DNA of 6,197 nt. Origin: Rhodospirillales bacterium. Lineage in GTDB: Bacteria; Pseudomonadota; Alphaproteobacteria; QKFK01; SZUA-500. Location of the stretch: NCBI GenBank assembly GCA_003252195.1, contig QKFK01000163.1:1-6197 (forward strand), written 5' to 3'. The position numbers and the translations under genes were made by a program. Under the pieces are notes generated by a model. The model was not told where the DNA came from. It saw only the letters and a program-made list of their open reading frames with translations, and searched no databases. This document shows positions 1 to 5,150 of this stretch, in pieces; the stretch's first letter is position 1; each line of letters starts with the position of its first letter.

Positions 1-653
1 TGTTTGTTGATATCAACACCAGAGTGACCGCCTTTTAGCCCGCTTAAAGAAATGGTGTATATATGCTGATTATTAAAGCTTGTGCGCTCTAGCGGGAAGG
101 TTACATTTAGCAATCTGCCATCGGCACAACCAATGCCAAATCCGCTATCTTCTTCCCAGTCGATATTAACTAGCTTGCGACCTTTTATAAAATCTGGTTC
201 TAGCCCACTTGCACCGCTCATGCCTTGTTCTTCATCTACTGTAAAAAGAAGCTCTAATGCTGGGTGAGCAATGTTTTTATCATCGGCTATTGCCAATGCC
301 ATAGCAAGTGCAATGCCGTTATCTGCGCCCAATGTAGTACCGTCAGCCCTTAGCCACTCGCCATCACGCACGAGCTTGATTGGGTCTTTAGTAAAATCGT
401 GAATCACTCCGCCACGCTTGGTGCAGACCATATCCATATGCCCTTGAAGCACAATAATTGGCTTCAGCTCATAACCTTCAGTCGCAGGGACTTTAATTAG
501 CACATTAAGGAGTTTATCTTGTTTATATTCTAAGCCACGCTCACTGGCAAATTTGCAAAGCCAATCAGAAATTTGTTTTTCGTTCTTTGAACCACGTGGA
601 ATATCTGAAATTGATTTAAAGATTTCTAAAACTTTTTCGCTGACTTCACCCAT
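1..653 (-). CDS. pepD: PepD-type M20 family dipeptidase (aminoacyl-histidine / beta-Ala-His dipeptidase), C-terminus cut by window edge
   Basis: Cytosolic metallopeptidase that hydrolyses dipeptides, using two bridged metal ions (usually zinc). 217 complete codons are visible of a family usually near 480-490 residues, so this is the N-terminal half; the frame is still open at base 1. The metal-site signatures of the family are in place: QGHMDMV with His72 and Asp74, GADNG with bridging Asp111, DEEQG with Glu141/Glu142, and NIDWEE with Asp165. GLKGGHSG at 205-212 marks the start of the inserted lid/dimerisation domain, and HDFTKDPI at 85-92 is typical of PepD. The ATG at 653-651 has GGAG seven bases upstream and matches the usual PepD N-terminus. 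It begins 4 bases after the stop of the upstream radical SAM gene, so the two are probably co-transcribed and coupled. The product is PepD-like with high confidence; exact dipeptide preference cannot be read. Confidence 0.93.
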   Translation of the reverse strand, partial: MGEVSEKVLEIFKSISDIPRGSKNEKQISDWLCKFASERGLEYKQDKLLNVLIKVPATEGYELKPIIVLQGHMDMVCTKRGGVIHDFTKDPIKLVRDGEWLRADGTTLGADNGIALAMALAIADDKNIAHPALELLFTVDEEQGMSGASGLEPDFIKGRKLVNIDWEEDSGFGIGCADGRLLNVTFPLERTSFNNQHIYTISLSGLKGGHSGVDINK

Positions 654-664
654 TATTTTACTCC
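654..664 (-). promoter_or_regulatory. pepD ribosome binding site embedded in the upstream stop codon region
   Basis: Read on the minus strand, GGAG (664-661) is followed directly by the radical SAM gene's TAA (660-658) and then by the pepD ATG at 653. Spacing from GGAG to ATG is seven bases. Ribosomes finishing the upstream gene therefore stop on the pepD initiation site, the usual layout for translational coupling. Confidence 0.75.
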
Positions 665-2106
665 AAAAATTTAAGCCTCGATTTACGTCCGATATCAGTA
701 TAATAATCTTTGCGAATATTTTCACGCAATTTATTTATATCAACCTTATCCTGCAAATATGAGAACAACAATTCAGCTTGGTTCTCAATTGAGATTTTAT
801 GCGTGCGTTCGGTTCTGCCCCATAGGTAGTCACTAAAGCTCATAAAGCAAGCAAAAGCCGATTGCCCAGAGGGGAATAAATCTGCCGTAGTATTGTTAAA
901 ATTGCCTGCATTTATAAAAATATCATAATATCTGGCAAAACGCTTGAGGCGTTGCATATCTGCAAAAGTGATGAATTTATTTTGTAAAATTTCATATGGG
1001 GCATCTTTGGCATATACCATTGCACAATCATCGGTGTGGCGTGAGATAGGCGTGCCTTTAAGGCGTTTTAAGATACCGAGTTGGATTTCATGCGGGCGAG
1101 ATGAGAATAATTTATCAAAGCTGACTGCAAAGCTAGCTAAATCTTCATAAGGCAAGCCAGCGACTAAATCCGCATGGACTAACGCCCCTGTTTGCTCCCG
1201 AATAAAGCGTAAATTATCTAAGGTTTTTTGTTCATCTTGCTTGCGAGAGATTGCGGTTAACGCATCAAGGTTAAAGCTCTGCACCCCTGCTTCAAGATGC
1301 AAAAATTCTGGCGGGCATTTGGCAATTAAAGCCAGCATTTTATCGGTCAGCTTATCGGGGAAAATTTCAAAATGGAGCATCATGCCATCTTTATGATTAT
1401 TCAAAAAGAAATCAACAATTTTAGCAGCTCGCTCATATTTAAGGTTAAAGGTTCTATCAACAAACTTAAAGTGACGCACCCCACGCTCAATTAGCTTTGC
1501 CATCTGCGATAAAAACTCATCAAGAGCAAAGTCCCTCACCCCACAAGAGAGCGATGACACACAAAACTCACATGAATATGGGCAACCCCTAGAGGCTTCT
1601 ACATATATCAAGCGATTGGCAATATCGGCATCTGAATATAAATCATAGGGCATGTTTAGCCCTTCAACATTTTTAATCTCGCCACCGATTTGAATTTTAT
1701 CAATCTCGGCCTCATTTGCACTTAATATGGAATTTATCACTAATGGGAGTTTTTCTTCCCCCTCGCCTGAGATTATATAATCAGCCAATTCACATAATTT
1801 ATCACCAGCTTGCTCGTATGACACCTCTGGCCCACCAATAATCACCTTTGTCGCAGGAGAGACTGATTTTATAATCCCCACTAGCTCGGTCACCTCTGCA
1901 ATATTCCAGATATAAACCCCAAGCCCAATAATCTTTGGCGATTTATTAAGTAGCTTTTCGGCAATCACGTCTATTGCTTCACCAAGGTTAAATTCCACAA
2001 TCTCAGCCATGCTTTGCAGGTTAGCTGGCAGGTTGGCGTATAGATACCTTAGCCCAAATGAAGTGTGCGAATATCTGGCATTGATAGTTGATAAAATTAT
2101 ATCCAT
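658..2106 (-). CDS. B12-binding-domain radical SAM protein with DUF4080-like C-terminus
   Basis: A 482-residue radical SAM enzyme of unknown substrate. Residues 1-135 form a Rossmann-like cobalamin-binding-type domain, with the family start (M-x-I-x-L-x-T-x-N-A-R-Y-x-H-T-S), GLGVYIWN at 61-68, GGPEVSYE at 91-98 and SGEGE at 113-117. The B12-ligating DxHxxG motif is not seen, so cobalamin binding, if any, would be base-off. The radical SAM core runs from about 165 to 345: Cys175, Cys179 and Cys182 in GCPYSCEFC bind the [4Fe-4S] cluster, and FVDRTFN (215-221) and LEAGVQS (271-277) are conserved strands of the barrel. Residues ~350-482 resemble the DUF4080 tail. The start is fixed by the family N-terminus even though the Shine-Dalgarno is poor (GGG nine bases upstream). 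It is the first gene of an operon with pepD. Chemistry such as methyl transfer or ring rearrangement cannot be assigned. Confidence 0.9.
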   Translation of the reverse strand: MDIILSTINARYSHTSFGLRYLYANLPANLQSMAEIVEFNLGEAIDVIAEKLLNKSPKIIGLGVYIWNIAEVTELVGIIKSVSPATKVIIGGPEVSYEQAGDKLCELADYIISGEGEEKLPLVINSILSANEAEIDKIQIGGEIKNVEGLNMPYDLYSDADIANRLIYVEASRGCPYSCEFCVSSLSCGVRDFALDEFLSQMAKLIERGVRHFKFVDRTFNLKYERAAKIVDFFLNNHKDGMMLHFEIFPDKLTDKMLALIAKCPPEFLHLEAGVQSFNLDALTAISRKQDEQKTLDNLRFIREQTGALVHADLVAGLPYEDLASFAVSFDKLFSSRPHEIQLGILKRLKGTPISRHTDDCAMVYAKDAPYEILQNKFITFADMQRLKRFARYYDIFINAGNFNNTTADLFPSGQSAFACFMSFSDYLWGRTERTHKISIENQAELLFSYLQDKVDINKLRENIRKDYYTDIGRKSRLKFLE

Positions 2107-2137
2107 AAAATCTGACCCGTTGTGTTTTGATTTTATG

Positions 2138-2165
2138 ACTATATAATGAGATAATAAAAAAACAA
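2138..2165 (-). promoter_or_regulatory. Possible weak promoter for the radical SAM-pepD operon
   Basis: On the minus strand TTGTTT (2165-2160) and TATAGT (2143-2138) are separated by 16 bases, placing a start near 2131, about 25 bases before the ATG. The -35 overlaps the U-tract of the small-RNA terminator, so the match may be incidental. The operon needs some promoter downstream of that terminator unless read-through supplies it, and this is the best candidate seen. Confidence 0.3.
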
Positions 2166-2187
2166 GAGCGGAATGGTAACCGCTCTT
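2156..2187 (-). terminator. Rho-independent terminator closing the candidate small RNA
   Basis: On the minus strand AAGAGCGG (2187-2180) pairs perfectly with CCGCTCTT (2171-2164) around an 8-base loop. The stem can be lengthened by U-G and A-U pairs, and G plus seven T (2162-2156) follow. The plus-strand side lacks a T-run, so it is directional. It lies ~50 bases upstream of the radical SAM start codon, so it ends a separate short transcript or acts as an attenuator, and does not terminate a protein gene seen here. Confidence 0.85.
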
Positions 2188-2290
2188 ATTCTCAACATAA
2201 GGAACATGATTAGGGATAATCTAATATTTAACTAAAACCTAAGGAGTGTCTTTGTTAAATACTAATCAGCAACCTTTTGGCTAACTGATA
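2156..2290 (-). ncRNA. Candidate Fur-regulated small RNA (RyhB/FsrA/IsrR-like in architecture, no recognised family)
   Basis: About 135 nt lie between a strong promoter and a strong terminator with no credible reading frame. Predicted by eye from the 5' end: hairpin 1 pairs 2289-2285 with 2269-2265 and 2282-2279 with 2274-2271 around an AAAA loop. Hairpin 2 pairs TATTTAAC (2261-2254) perfectly with GTTAAATA (2232-2225) around a 21-base loop. Hairpin 3 pairs GATTA (2221-2217) with TAATC (2212-2208) around UCCC. A short linker leads to the terminator with its U7 tail, the kind of end bound by Hfq. UCC(U/C)UA occurs three times (2245-2240, 2216-2211, 2203-2198), mostly in predicted loops or linker, and is complementary to Shine-Dalgarno cores. 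A Fur box covers the start region, so iron-replete repression is inferred. Alternatives are an attenuating leader of the radical SAM operon or a plus-strand leader of the GNAT gene; the directional promoter and terminator favour the small RNA. Confidence 0.68.
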
Positions 2291-2308
2291 TTGATAATTA
2301 TTATCAAT
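2287..2308. promoter_or_regulatory. Fur box (iron-responsive operator)
   Basis: The plus strand at 2287-2305 reads GATATTGATAATTATTATC, 17 of 19 positions identical to the classical Fur consensus GATAATGATAATCATTATC. Overlapping it, 2290-2308 is a perfect 9-1-9 palindrome (ATTGATAAT, T, ATTATCAAT). It covers the -10 and start site of the leftward small-RNA promoter and the -35 of a weaker rightward promoter candidate facing the GNAT gene. Fur is the best-fitting regulator; another Fur-superfamily protein such as Mur, Zur or Irr is possible since their sites can resemble this. Confidence 0.75.
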
Positions 2309-2319
2309 TAGACTTAAAT
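2291..2319 (+). promoter_or_regulatory. Possible rightward promoter for the GNAT gene, overlapping the Fur box
   Basis: TTGATA (2291-2296, 5/6) and TTAAAT (2314-2319, 4/6) are separated by 17 bases, giving a start near 2326 and a ~75-base leader. The -35 is inside the Fur box. The DNA from 2330 to 2375 is very AT-rich and could hold other -10 elements, so this assignment is weak. Confidence 0.35.
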
Positions 2320-2325
2320 TGTCAA
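2297..2325 (-). promoter_or_regulatory. Strong sigma70-type promoter of the candidate small RNA
   Basis: On the minus strand TTGACA (2325-2320, perfect) and AATAAT (2302-2297, 5/6) are separated by exactly 17 bases, an 11/12 match. The predicted start is around 2290. The -10 lies inside the Fur box, so Fur binding would block RNA polymerase. This is the best promoter in the window. Confidence 0.75.
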
Positions 2326-2400
2326 CACAAAAAATTATAAAAAATGTATTTTTTTAAGATTATTTTATAACCAACTGAAAAATAAGGATATTTATGCAAC

Positions 2401-2877
2401 ATGAGTAATTATAAAATAGAGAATTTATACTATTGCAAAGAACATATGGAGGTGATTGCTCGTTGGTTGTTCAACGAATGGGGGCAATATAGGGGGAATC
2501 AGACCTATGGTGATGTGTTAGCTAAAGTTCAAAATAATTACCTTAATGAAGATATCCTCCCCCTATTTTTAGTCGCATTAGATGAATATAACGTTCCACA
2601 TGGTGTGGTTGGTGCAAGGGAGCATGAGCAAGGCAATGCCAAAGAATTCACCCCATGGCTCACATCTTTATATGTTCGCCCCGAAAGCCGTGGCATGGGC
2701 ATCGCCAAGTTATTAATCAATGCGCAAAATGACATCATTAAGCACATGGGCTATAATGAGGTTTATTTATACACCTCAAATGCTCAAAGCTACTATGCTA
2801 GCCTCGGCTGGAACGTAGCAAAAACCATCCTCGGCGATGATAATAAAGAAGGCGTGGTCATGAAAAAAGAGTTATAA
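2401..2877 (+). CDS. GNAT family N-acetyltransferase
   Basis: A 158-residue acetyl-CoA-dependent acyltransferase of the GNAT fold; the acceptor (small amine, antibiotic, amino acid or protein) is unknown. The acetyl-CoA pyrophosphate loop (motif A) is clear: LYVRPESRGMGIAKLL at 90-105, with R/G-x-G-x-A geometry. The preceding strand FTPWLTSLYV (83-92) and the late NAQSYYASLGW (127-137), with the usual Tyr of motif B, complete the fold. Length is normal for a single domain. An N-terminal helix with IARWLFNEWG (19-28) occurs in some GNATs. The start at 2401 gives a plausible N-terminus, but AAGGA (2384-2388) is 12 bases away and better placed for an ATG at 2394, which opens only a 4-codon frame overlapping this start. 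It is divergent from the small RNA and convergent with the secreted protein gene, 30 bases from its stop. Confidence 0.88.
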   Translation: MSNYKIENLYYCKEHMEVIARWLFNEWGQYRGNQTYGDVLAKVQNNYLNEDILPLFLVALDEYNVPHGVVGAREHEQGNAKEFTPWLTSLYVRPESRGMGIAKLLINAQNDIIKHMGYNEVYLYTSNAQSYYASLGWNVAKTILGDDNKEGVVMKKEL

Positions 2878-2907
2878 AGGAGAATTTAGGCCTTAGAAGC
2901 TAAGTTC

Positions 2908-4038
2908 TTACTTACTCCCTTCATACTTACAGCCATTAAACTCATAAATGCTGTCCTTTAACAAAAAAAGTTTATCCATCACATATAGAGTCAACGGTGC
3001 CTCCATATATTTGTTATCACAAGCAGTGTAATAGATAAATTTACCATCTAAATTAACCATCCCTTCATCACAATAAGTCGCATTAGGAGATATAGGCACA
3101 GGAGTATCTGTGCATTTATTCATTTCTACAACTCTATACATTCTAGAAGCTGCTCGATTAAGTCTATCTGTTGCGCTCACACCCTCGCCAACAAATAAAT
3201 ATTTACCATTACCCAAATCATAAAAACGTAAATTATGATATGGTTTCTTATAATATATAAAACTCCACTTTTTAACAGCCTCTTCCTCTGTAAGATTTTG
3301 GTCTTTCATTTCATTTCTCAAATCGTCAGAATCTGTGTTTCTTAGCTTAGACATCAGAGTTTTACCGAATTTCCCCATTAAATTTGGACATTTTTTATCA
3401 AGACTAATGCTTTTAAACAACTCATCATAACTTTGAGTAACAATAACAGGTTCTACATAATTGAATTTATCTTGATTGATAAACTTTGTTATCAGCTCCT
3501 CACAATTAGTTGGGCTAAATGAACCATTTTCCAACTCAACTACAGAATTTTTCAATCGAACACCCAATGAATTTGTTGCCTTATTTTTTGAAAAGTCATA
3601 TTTTCCCAATATTTTTTTTATATTTTTATAGCGTTCATCAATGCTTTTATATGGTCGCGGAACTACAACTACCTTAGGTTTAAATTTATCTTTACAAGTT
3701 CTATAATTTTTATAATCTCCATTTACGTCTAAATTATTCCCGCAAAGAATATATGTTTTTCCATCATCTCCGTGCTTTACCTGAGTTTTAGGAGCAATAC
3801 GCACTCTATCACTATTGTATCTAAAATAATTTTTATGGAATTTTTTATCATCTGCAGGGCATTTAAACACAAAATCTTTGCCTGCCACATCATCAACGAT
3901 ATTTTGACACCACACATTAACTTTTTTACCATTATCTAGAACAACCTCTGTTGCCTCTGGCCACGTTTCTGCTACAACGACACCACAAACACCAATCACA
4001 AAAATAAAGCTAAAAATCACTAACAAACTTTTTTTCAT
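2908..4038 (-). CDS. Exported cysteine-rich protein of unknown function
   Basis: I do not recognise a family. From the ATG at 4038 the product is 376 residues. Residues 1-23 are a good Sec signal peptide: Lys2-Lys3, a hydrophobic core, and V-V-A before Glu24 as a signal peptidase I site; Cys18 is within the core and there is no convincing lipobox. The predicted mature chain is Lys-rich and has ten cysteines (44, 60, 99, 115, 179, 217, 309, 323, 340, 370), an even number suiting periplasmic disulfides. C44/C60 and C99/C115 each lie 16 residues apart, each preceded by a D/N-G-K stretch, suggesting two related small modules. No transmembrane segment follows the signal. A GTG at 4047 would add MAN, but it is only one base from AAAAGGG, whereas the ATG has that site ten bases upstream and a good promoter. 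It stands alone between a convergent GNAT gene and a 220-base spacer. Confidence 0.8.
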   Translation of the reverse strand: MKKSLLVIFSFIFVIGVCGVVVAETWPEATEVVLDNGKKVNVWCQNIVDDVAGKDFVFKCPADDKKFHKNYFRYNSDRVRIAPKTQVKHGDDGKTYILCGNNLDVNGDYKNYRTCKDKFKPKVVVVPRPYKSIDERYKNIKKILGKYDFSKNKATNSLGVRLKNSVVELENGSFSPTNCEELITKFINQDKFNYVEPVIVTQSYDELFKSISLDKKCPNLMGKFGKTLMSKLRNTDSDDLRNEMKDQNLTEEEAVKKWSFIYYKKPYHNLRFYDLGNGKYLFVGEGVSATDRLNRAASRMYRVVEMNKCTDTPVPISPNATYCDEGMVNLDGKFIYYTACDNKYMEAPLTLYVMDKLFLLKDSIYEFNGCKYEGSK

Positions 4039-4070
4039 ATTAGCCACACCCTTTTAAAATTCATCACAAG

Positions 4071-4099
4071 CTTATATCACATATTTTTATGAGCGACAA
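4071..4099 (-). promoter_or_regulatory. Promoter of the exported cysteine-rich protein gene
   Basis: On the minus strand TTGTCG (4099-4094, 4/6) and TATAAG (4076-4071, 5/6) are separated by 17 bases. Predicted start is near 4064, leaving a leader of about 26 bases with AAAAGGG before the ATG at 4038. Confidence 0.55.
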
Positions 4100-4142
4100 C
4101 TTATGCAAATTTGTATAGGTGATATAGCTATATATTTATCAC
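4073..4142. repeat. GTGATATA inverted repeats upstream of the exported protein gene, operator-like
   Basis: GTGATATA occurs on the plus strand at 4119-4126 and, inverted, as TATATCAC at 4073-4080, where it overlaps the proposed -10. A third half-site, TTATCAC, lies at 4136-4142 and forms a 6-bp inverted repeat (GTGATA/TATCAC) with the first. Positions near the -10 and upstream of the -35 would suit a regulator, but the sequence is AT-rich and half-sites of this length can occur by chance. The rest of the 4048-4261 spacer holds only the neighbouring promoter and a possible terminator. Confidence 0.3.
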
Positions 4143-4182
4143 TACACATAGGTGCAATGAGAGCCTTAGGTTGGATTTTCAT

Positions 4183-4217
4183 AAAAAAACAAGATGCTGT
4201 TATAGATATAAAGCAGC
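4183..4217 (-). terminator. Possible terminator after the BPL_N-type gene
   Basis: On the minus strand GCTG (4217-4214) pairs with CAGC (4199-4196), with a further TTAT/ATAA pairing inside, and seven T follow at 4189-4183 after a 6-base gap. The long U-run is convincing, but the stem is short and bulged, so efficiency is doubtful. It lies 45-80 bases beyond the stop codon of the gene at 4262. Confidence 0.4.
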
Positions 4218-4261
4218 GTGCGTTATTACATATATTTTGATGGATATTATAAAAGCGATGA

Positions 4262-4984
4262 TTATAACTTAGCGTGGCGTTTAATCTCGCTCATCACGAA
4301 GTCCCAGACCTTTTTACGTCCCTCTTCGTTTTCTTCTAGGTCGATTTTATGCTGAATATATTTAGCAAGTTCCATATCATTACGGCTTTTGGATTTATCA
4401 AGATATTTATGGTTCATCTCAATATGTGGAGATGATAAAATCGCCATGCCTTTACCCACATTCGTCTTAACCAAAGCTGGGGCATACATACCATTAACCA
4501 CATAGCCACCTAATAGCTCAAAAGCACCTTCGCCGTTTGAAACAAACTTTGGCCCACCATGGTAATAAACCTTTGAAGTTTCTCTTTTTATGCGTCCCCA
4601 TTGCAAGTCAACCACACCAGCAGAGCGATATGTGTCATCAAAGCGACGTTCACCGCCCAGCTCTCTTAAAGAGCCAATGGCTTTACCCTTATAAAATCCG
4701 AGTTCTCTTTTGCCAGAAATATGCAAATCATGATGCCCCCAAAAGTCAATTTCTTCACAGGCATAATATGCACCCGCACAAATGCCAAAATAAGCACCGC
4801 CGTTTTCAACATATTCTTTGATTATTTTATTGCCTTTGCCGTTTAGCTTTTCAACATATTTCAAATCCTCACCAGGAGGCATTACAAAACAAAAGCAATC
4901 TTTAGGGAATTTCTTTTTAATCAGACGTGTCGCATCATAAATATCAACTTCAATATTTGCAAAGCTTTGCAAGCATTCACACAA
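4262..4984 (-). CDS. Stand-alone BPL_N-type protein (biotin-protein ligase N-terminal / class I glutamine amidotransferase-like), apparently frameshifted near its start
   Basis: Resembles the N-terminal amidotransferase-like domain found on eukaryotic-type biotin-protein ligases and as separate bacterial proteins; biochemical role unknown. In this 240-residue frame FVMPPGEDLKYVEKLNGKGN (33-52) and GGAYFGICAGAYYACEEIDF (62-81) are family hallmarks, with Cys69 in the G-x-C-x-G nucleophile elbow. YYHGGPKF (140-147) is typical, and SSPHIEM (185-191) supplies His187 and Glu189, so a Cys-His-Glu triad is intact. No biotin ligase catalytic or C-terminal domain follows. The frame can only start at a TTG (4984) with no good ribosome site, and lacks the family's first strand. 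That missing piece is encoded just upstream in another frame (4921-5028). Most likely a single gene of about 255 residues, broken by a small indel, a sequencing error, or read by frameshifting. The downstream frame shows no other damage, which argues for recent change or an error. Confidence 0.85.
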   Translation of the reverse strand: MCECLQSFANIEVDIYDATRLIKKKFPKDCFCFVMPPGEDLKYVEKLNGKGNKIIKEYVENGGAYFGICAGAYYACEEIDFWGHHDLHISGKRELGFYKGKAIGSLRELGGERRFDDTYRSAGVVDLQWGRIKRETSKVYYHGGPKFVSNGEGAFELLGGYVVNGMYAPALVKTNVGKGMAILSSPHIEMNHKYLDKSKSRNDMELAKYIQHKIDLEENEEGRKKVWDFVMSEIKRHAKL

Positions 4985-5028
4985 ACATCGCTACAACCTA
5001 TGTCTTGATATATTATGATTCTTGGCAT
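4921..5028 (-). other. Out-of-frame 5' end of the BPL_N-type gene
   Basis: The ATG at 5028-5026 has AGGG (5038-5035) six bases upstream and encodes MPRIIIYQDIGCSDVCVNAC before drifting to a stop at 4923-4921. The IIIYQDIG strand is the expected first beta-strand of BPL_N proteins and is exactly what the downstream frame lacks. The downstream frame is blocked by TAG at 4993-4991, so an intact protein requires a one-base (mod 3) frame change between 4993 and 4921. No canonical X-XXY-YYZ slippery heptamer is visible in this interval. Confidence 0.7.
4957..4972. repeat. 16-bp perfect palindrome at the frame break
   Basis: TTGCAAAGCTTTGCAA equals its own reverse complement and falls inside the interval where the BPL_N-type gene must change frame. 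Palindromes and adjacent TTGC repeats are prone to small deletions. Loss of one TTGC unit would give the observed frame difference, since four bases lost is equivalent to one modulo three; this history is inference. Confidence 0.6.
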
Positions 5029-5103
5029 TCATCACCCTAACTATTAATAACCTGCATATAATATTCTTTATTAAAGCTAAAAAATCAAGCAAAACAGGTA
5101 AAT

Positions 5104-5141
5104 AAAAGGCGGTTTAAATAACAGCCCTTTAATCAGCCTTT
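5104..5141 (-). terminator. Hairpin terminator after the flavoprotein gene
   Basis: On the minus strand AAAGGC (5141-5136) pairs with GCCTTT (5110-5105). An inner TTAAA/TTTAA pairing sits across a small symmetric internal loop, and the stem is followed by T-rich TTTTATTT. It begins 10 bases after the stop at 5151, so it probably separates the flavoprotein gene from the BPL_N-type gene. The inner stem is AT-rich and the U-tract interrupted, so strength is moderate. The remaining spacer (5029-5103) is AT-rich and should hold the promoter of the BPL_N-type gene; TATTAT at 5063-5058 is a possible -10, but no well-spaced -35 is seen. Confidence 0.55.
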
Positions 5142-5150
5142 GTATAATAG

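Noticed and set aside
82..267. Plus-strand ORF of 61 codons
   Set aside because: Lies opposite the well-supported pepD coding sequence and has no family features; the same holds for the opposite-strand frames at 553-762, 944-1150, 2538-2747 and 4537-4821.
2139..2207. Minus-strand 22-codon hydrophobic frame starting at ATG 2207 within the candidate small RNA
   Set aside because: No Shine-Dalgarno sequence, and the frame runs through the terminator hairpin and U-tract; hydrophobicity comes from the T-run.
2241..2284. Plus-strand 10-codon frame from TTG 2252 with AAGGAG upstream, and a similar 9-codon one from ATG 2206 with AAGGA
   Set aside because: The SD-like strings are the complements of the C-rich motifs of the minus-strand RNA. 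No plus-strand promoter lies convincingly upstream and the peptides are not family-like. A GNAT leader-peptide role cannot be fully excluded.
2107..2290. Cobalamin riboswitch upstream of the B12-domain radical SAM gene
   Set aside because: No B12-box-like conserved core and the region is too short; the Fur box and independent terminator explain it better.
2892..2904. CTTAG-AAG-CTAAG hairpin between the convergent GNAT and exported-protein genes
   Set aside because: Only 5 bp with a 3-base loop and no T-tract on either side; too weak to call a terminator, though it is the only structure in that 30-base gap.
4103..4240. Plus-strand 45-codon ORF in the 4048-4261 spacer
   Set aside because: No ribosome binding site and no recognisable domain; it overlaps the minus-strand promoter and possible terminator.
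4921..4993. Programmed -1 frameshifting in the BPL_N-type gene
   Set aside because: No X-XXY-YYZ slippery heptamer and no downstream pseudoknot recognised; a mutation or sequence error is simpler, so recoding is kept only as a remote option.
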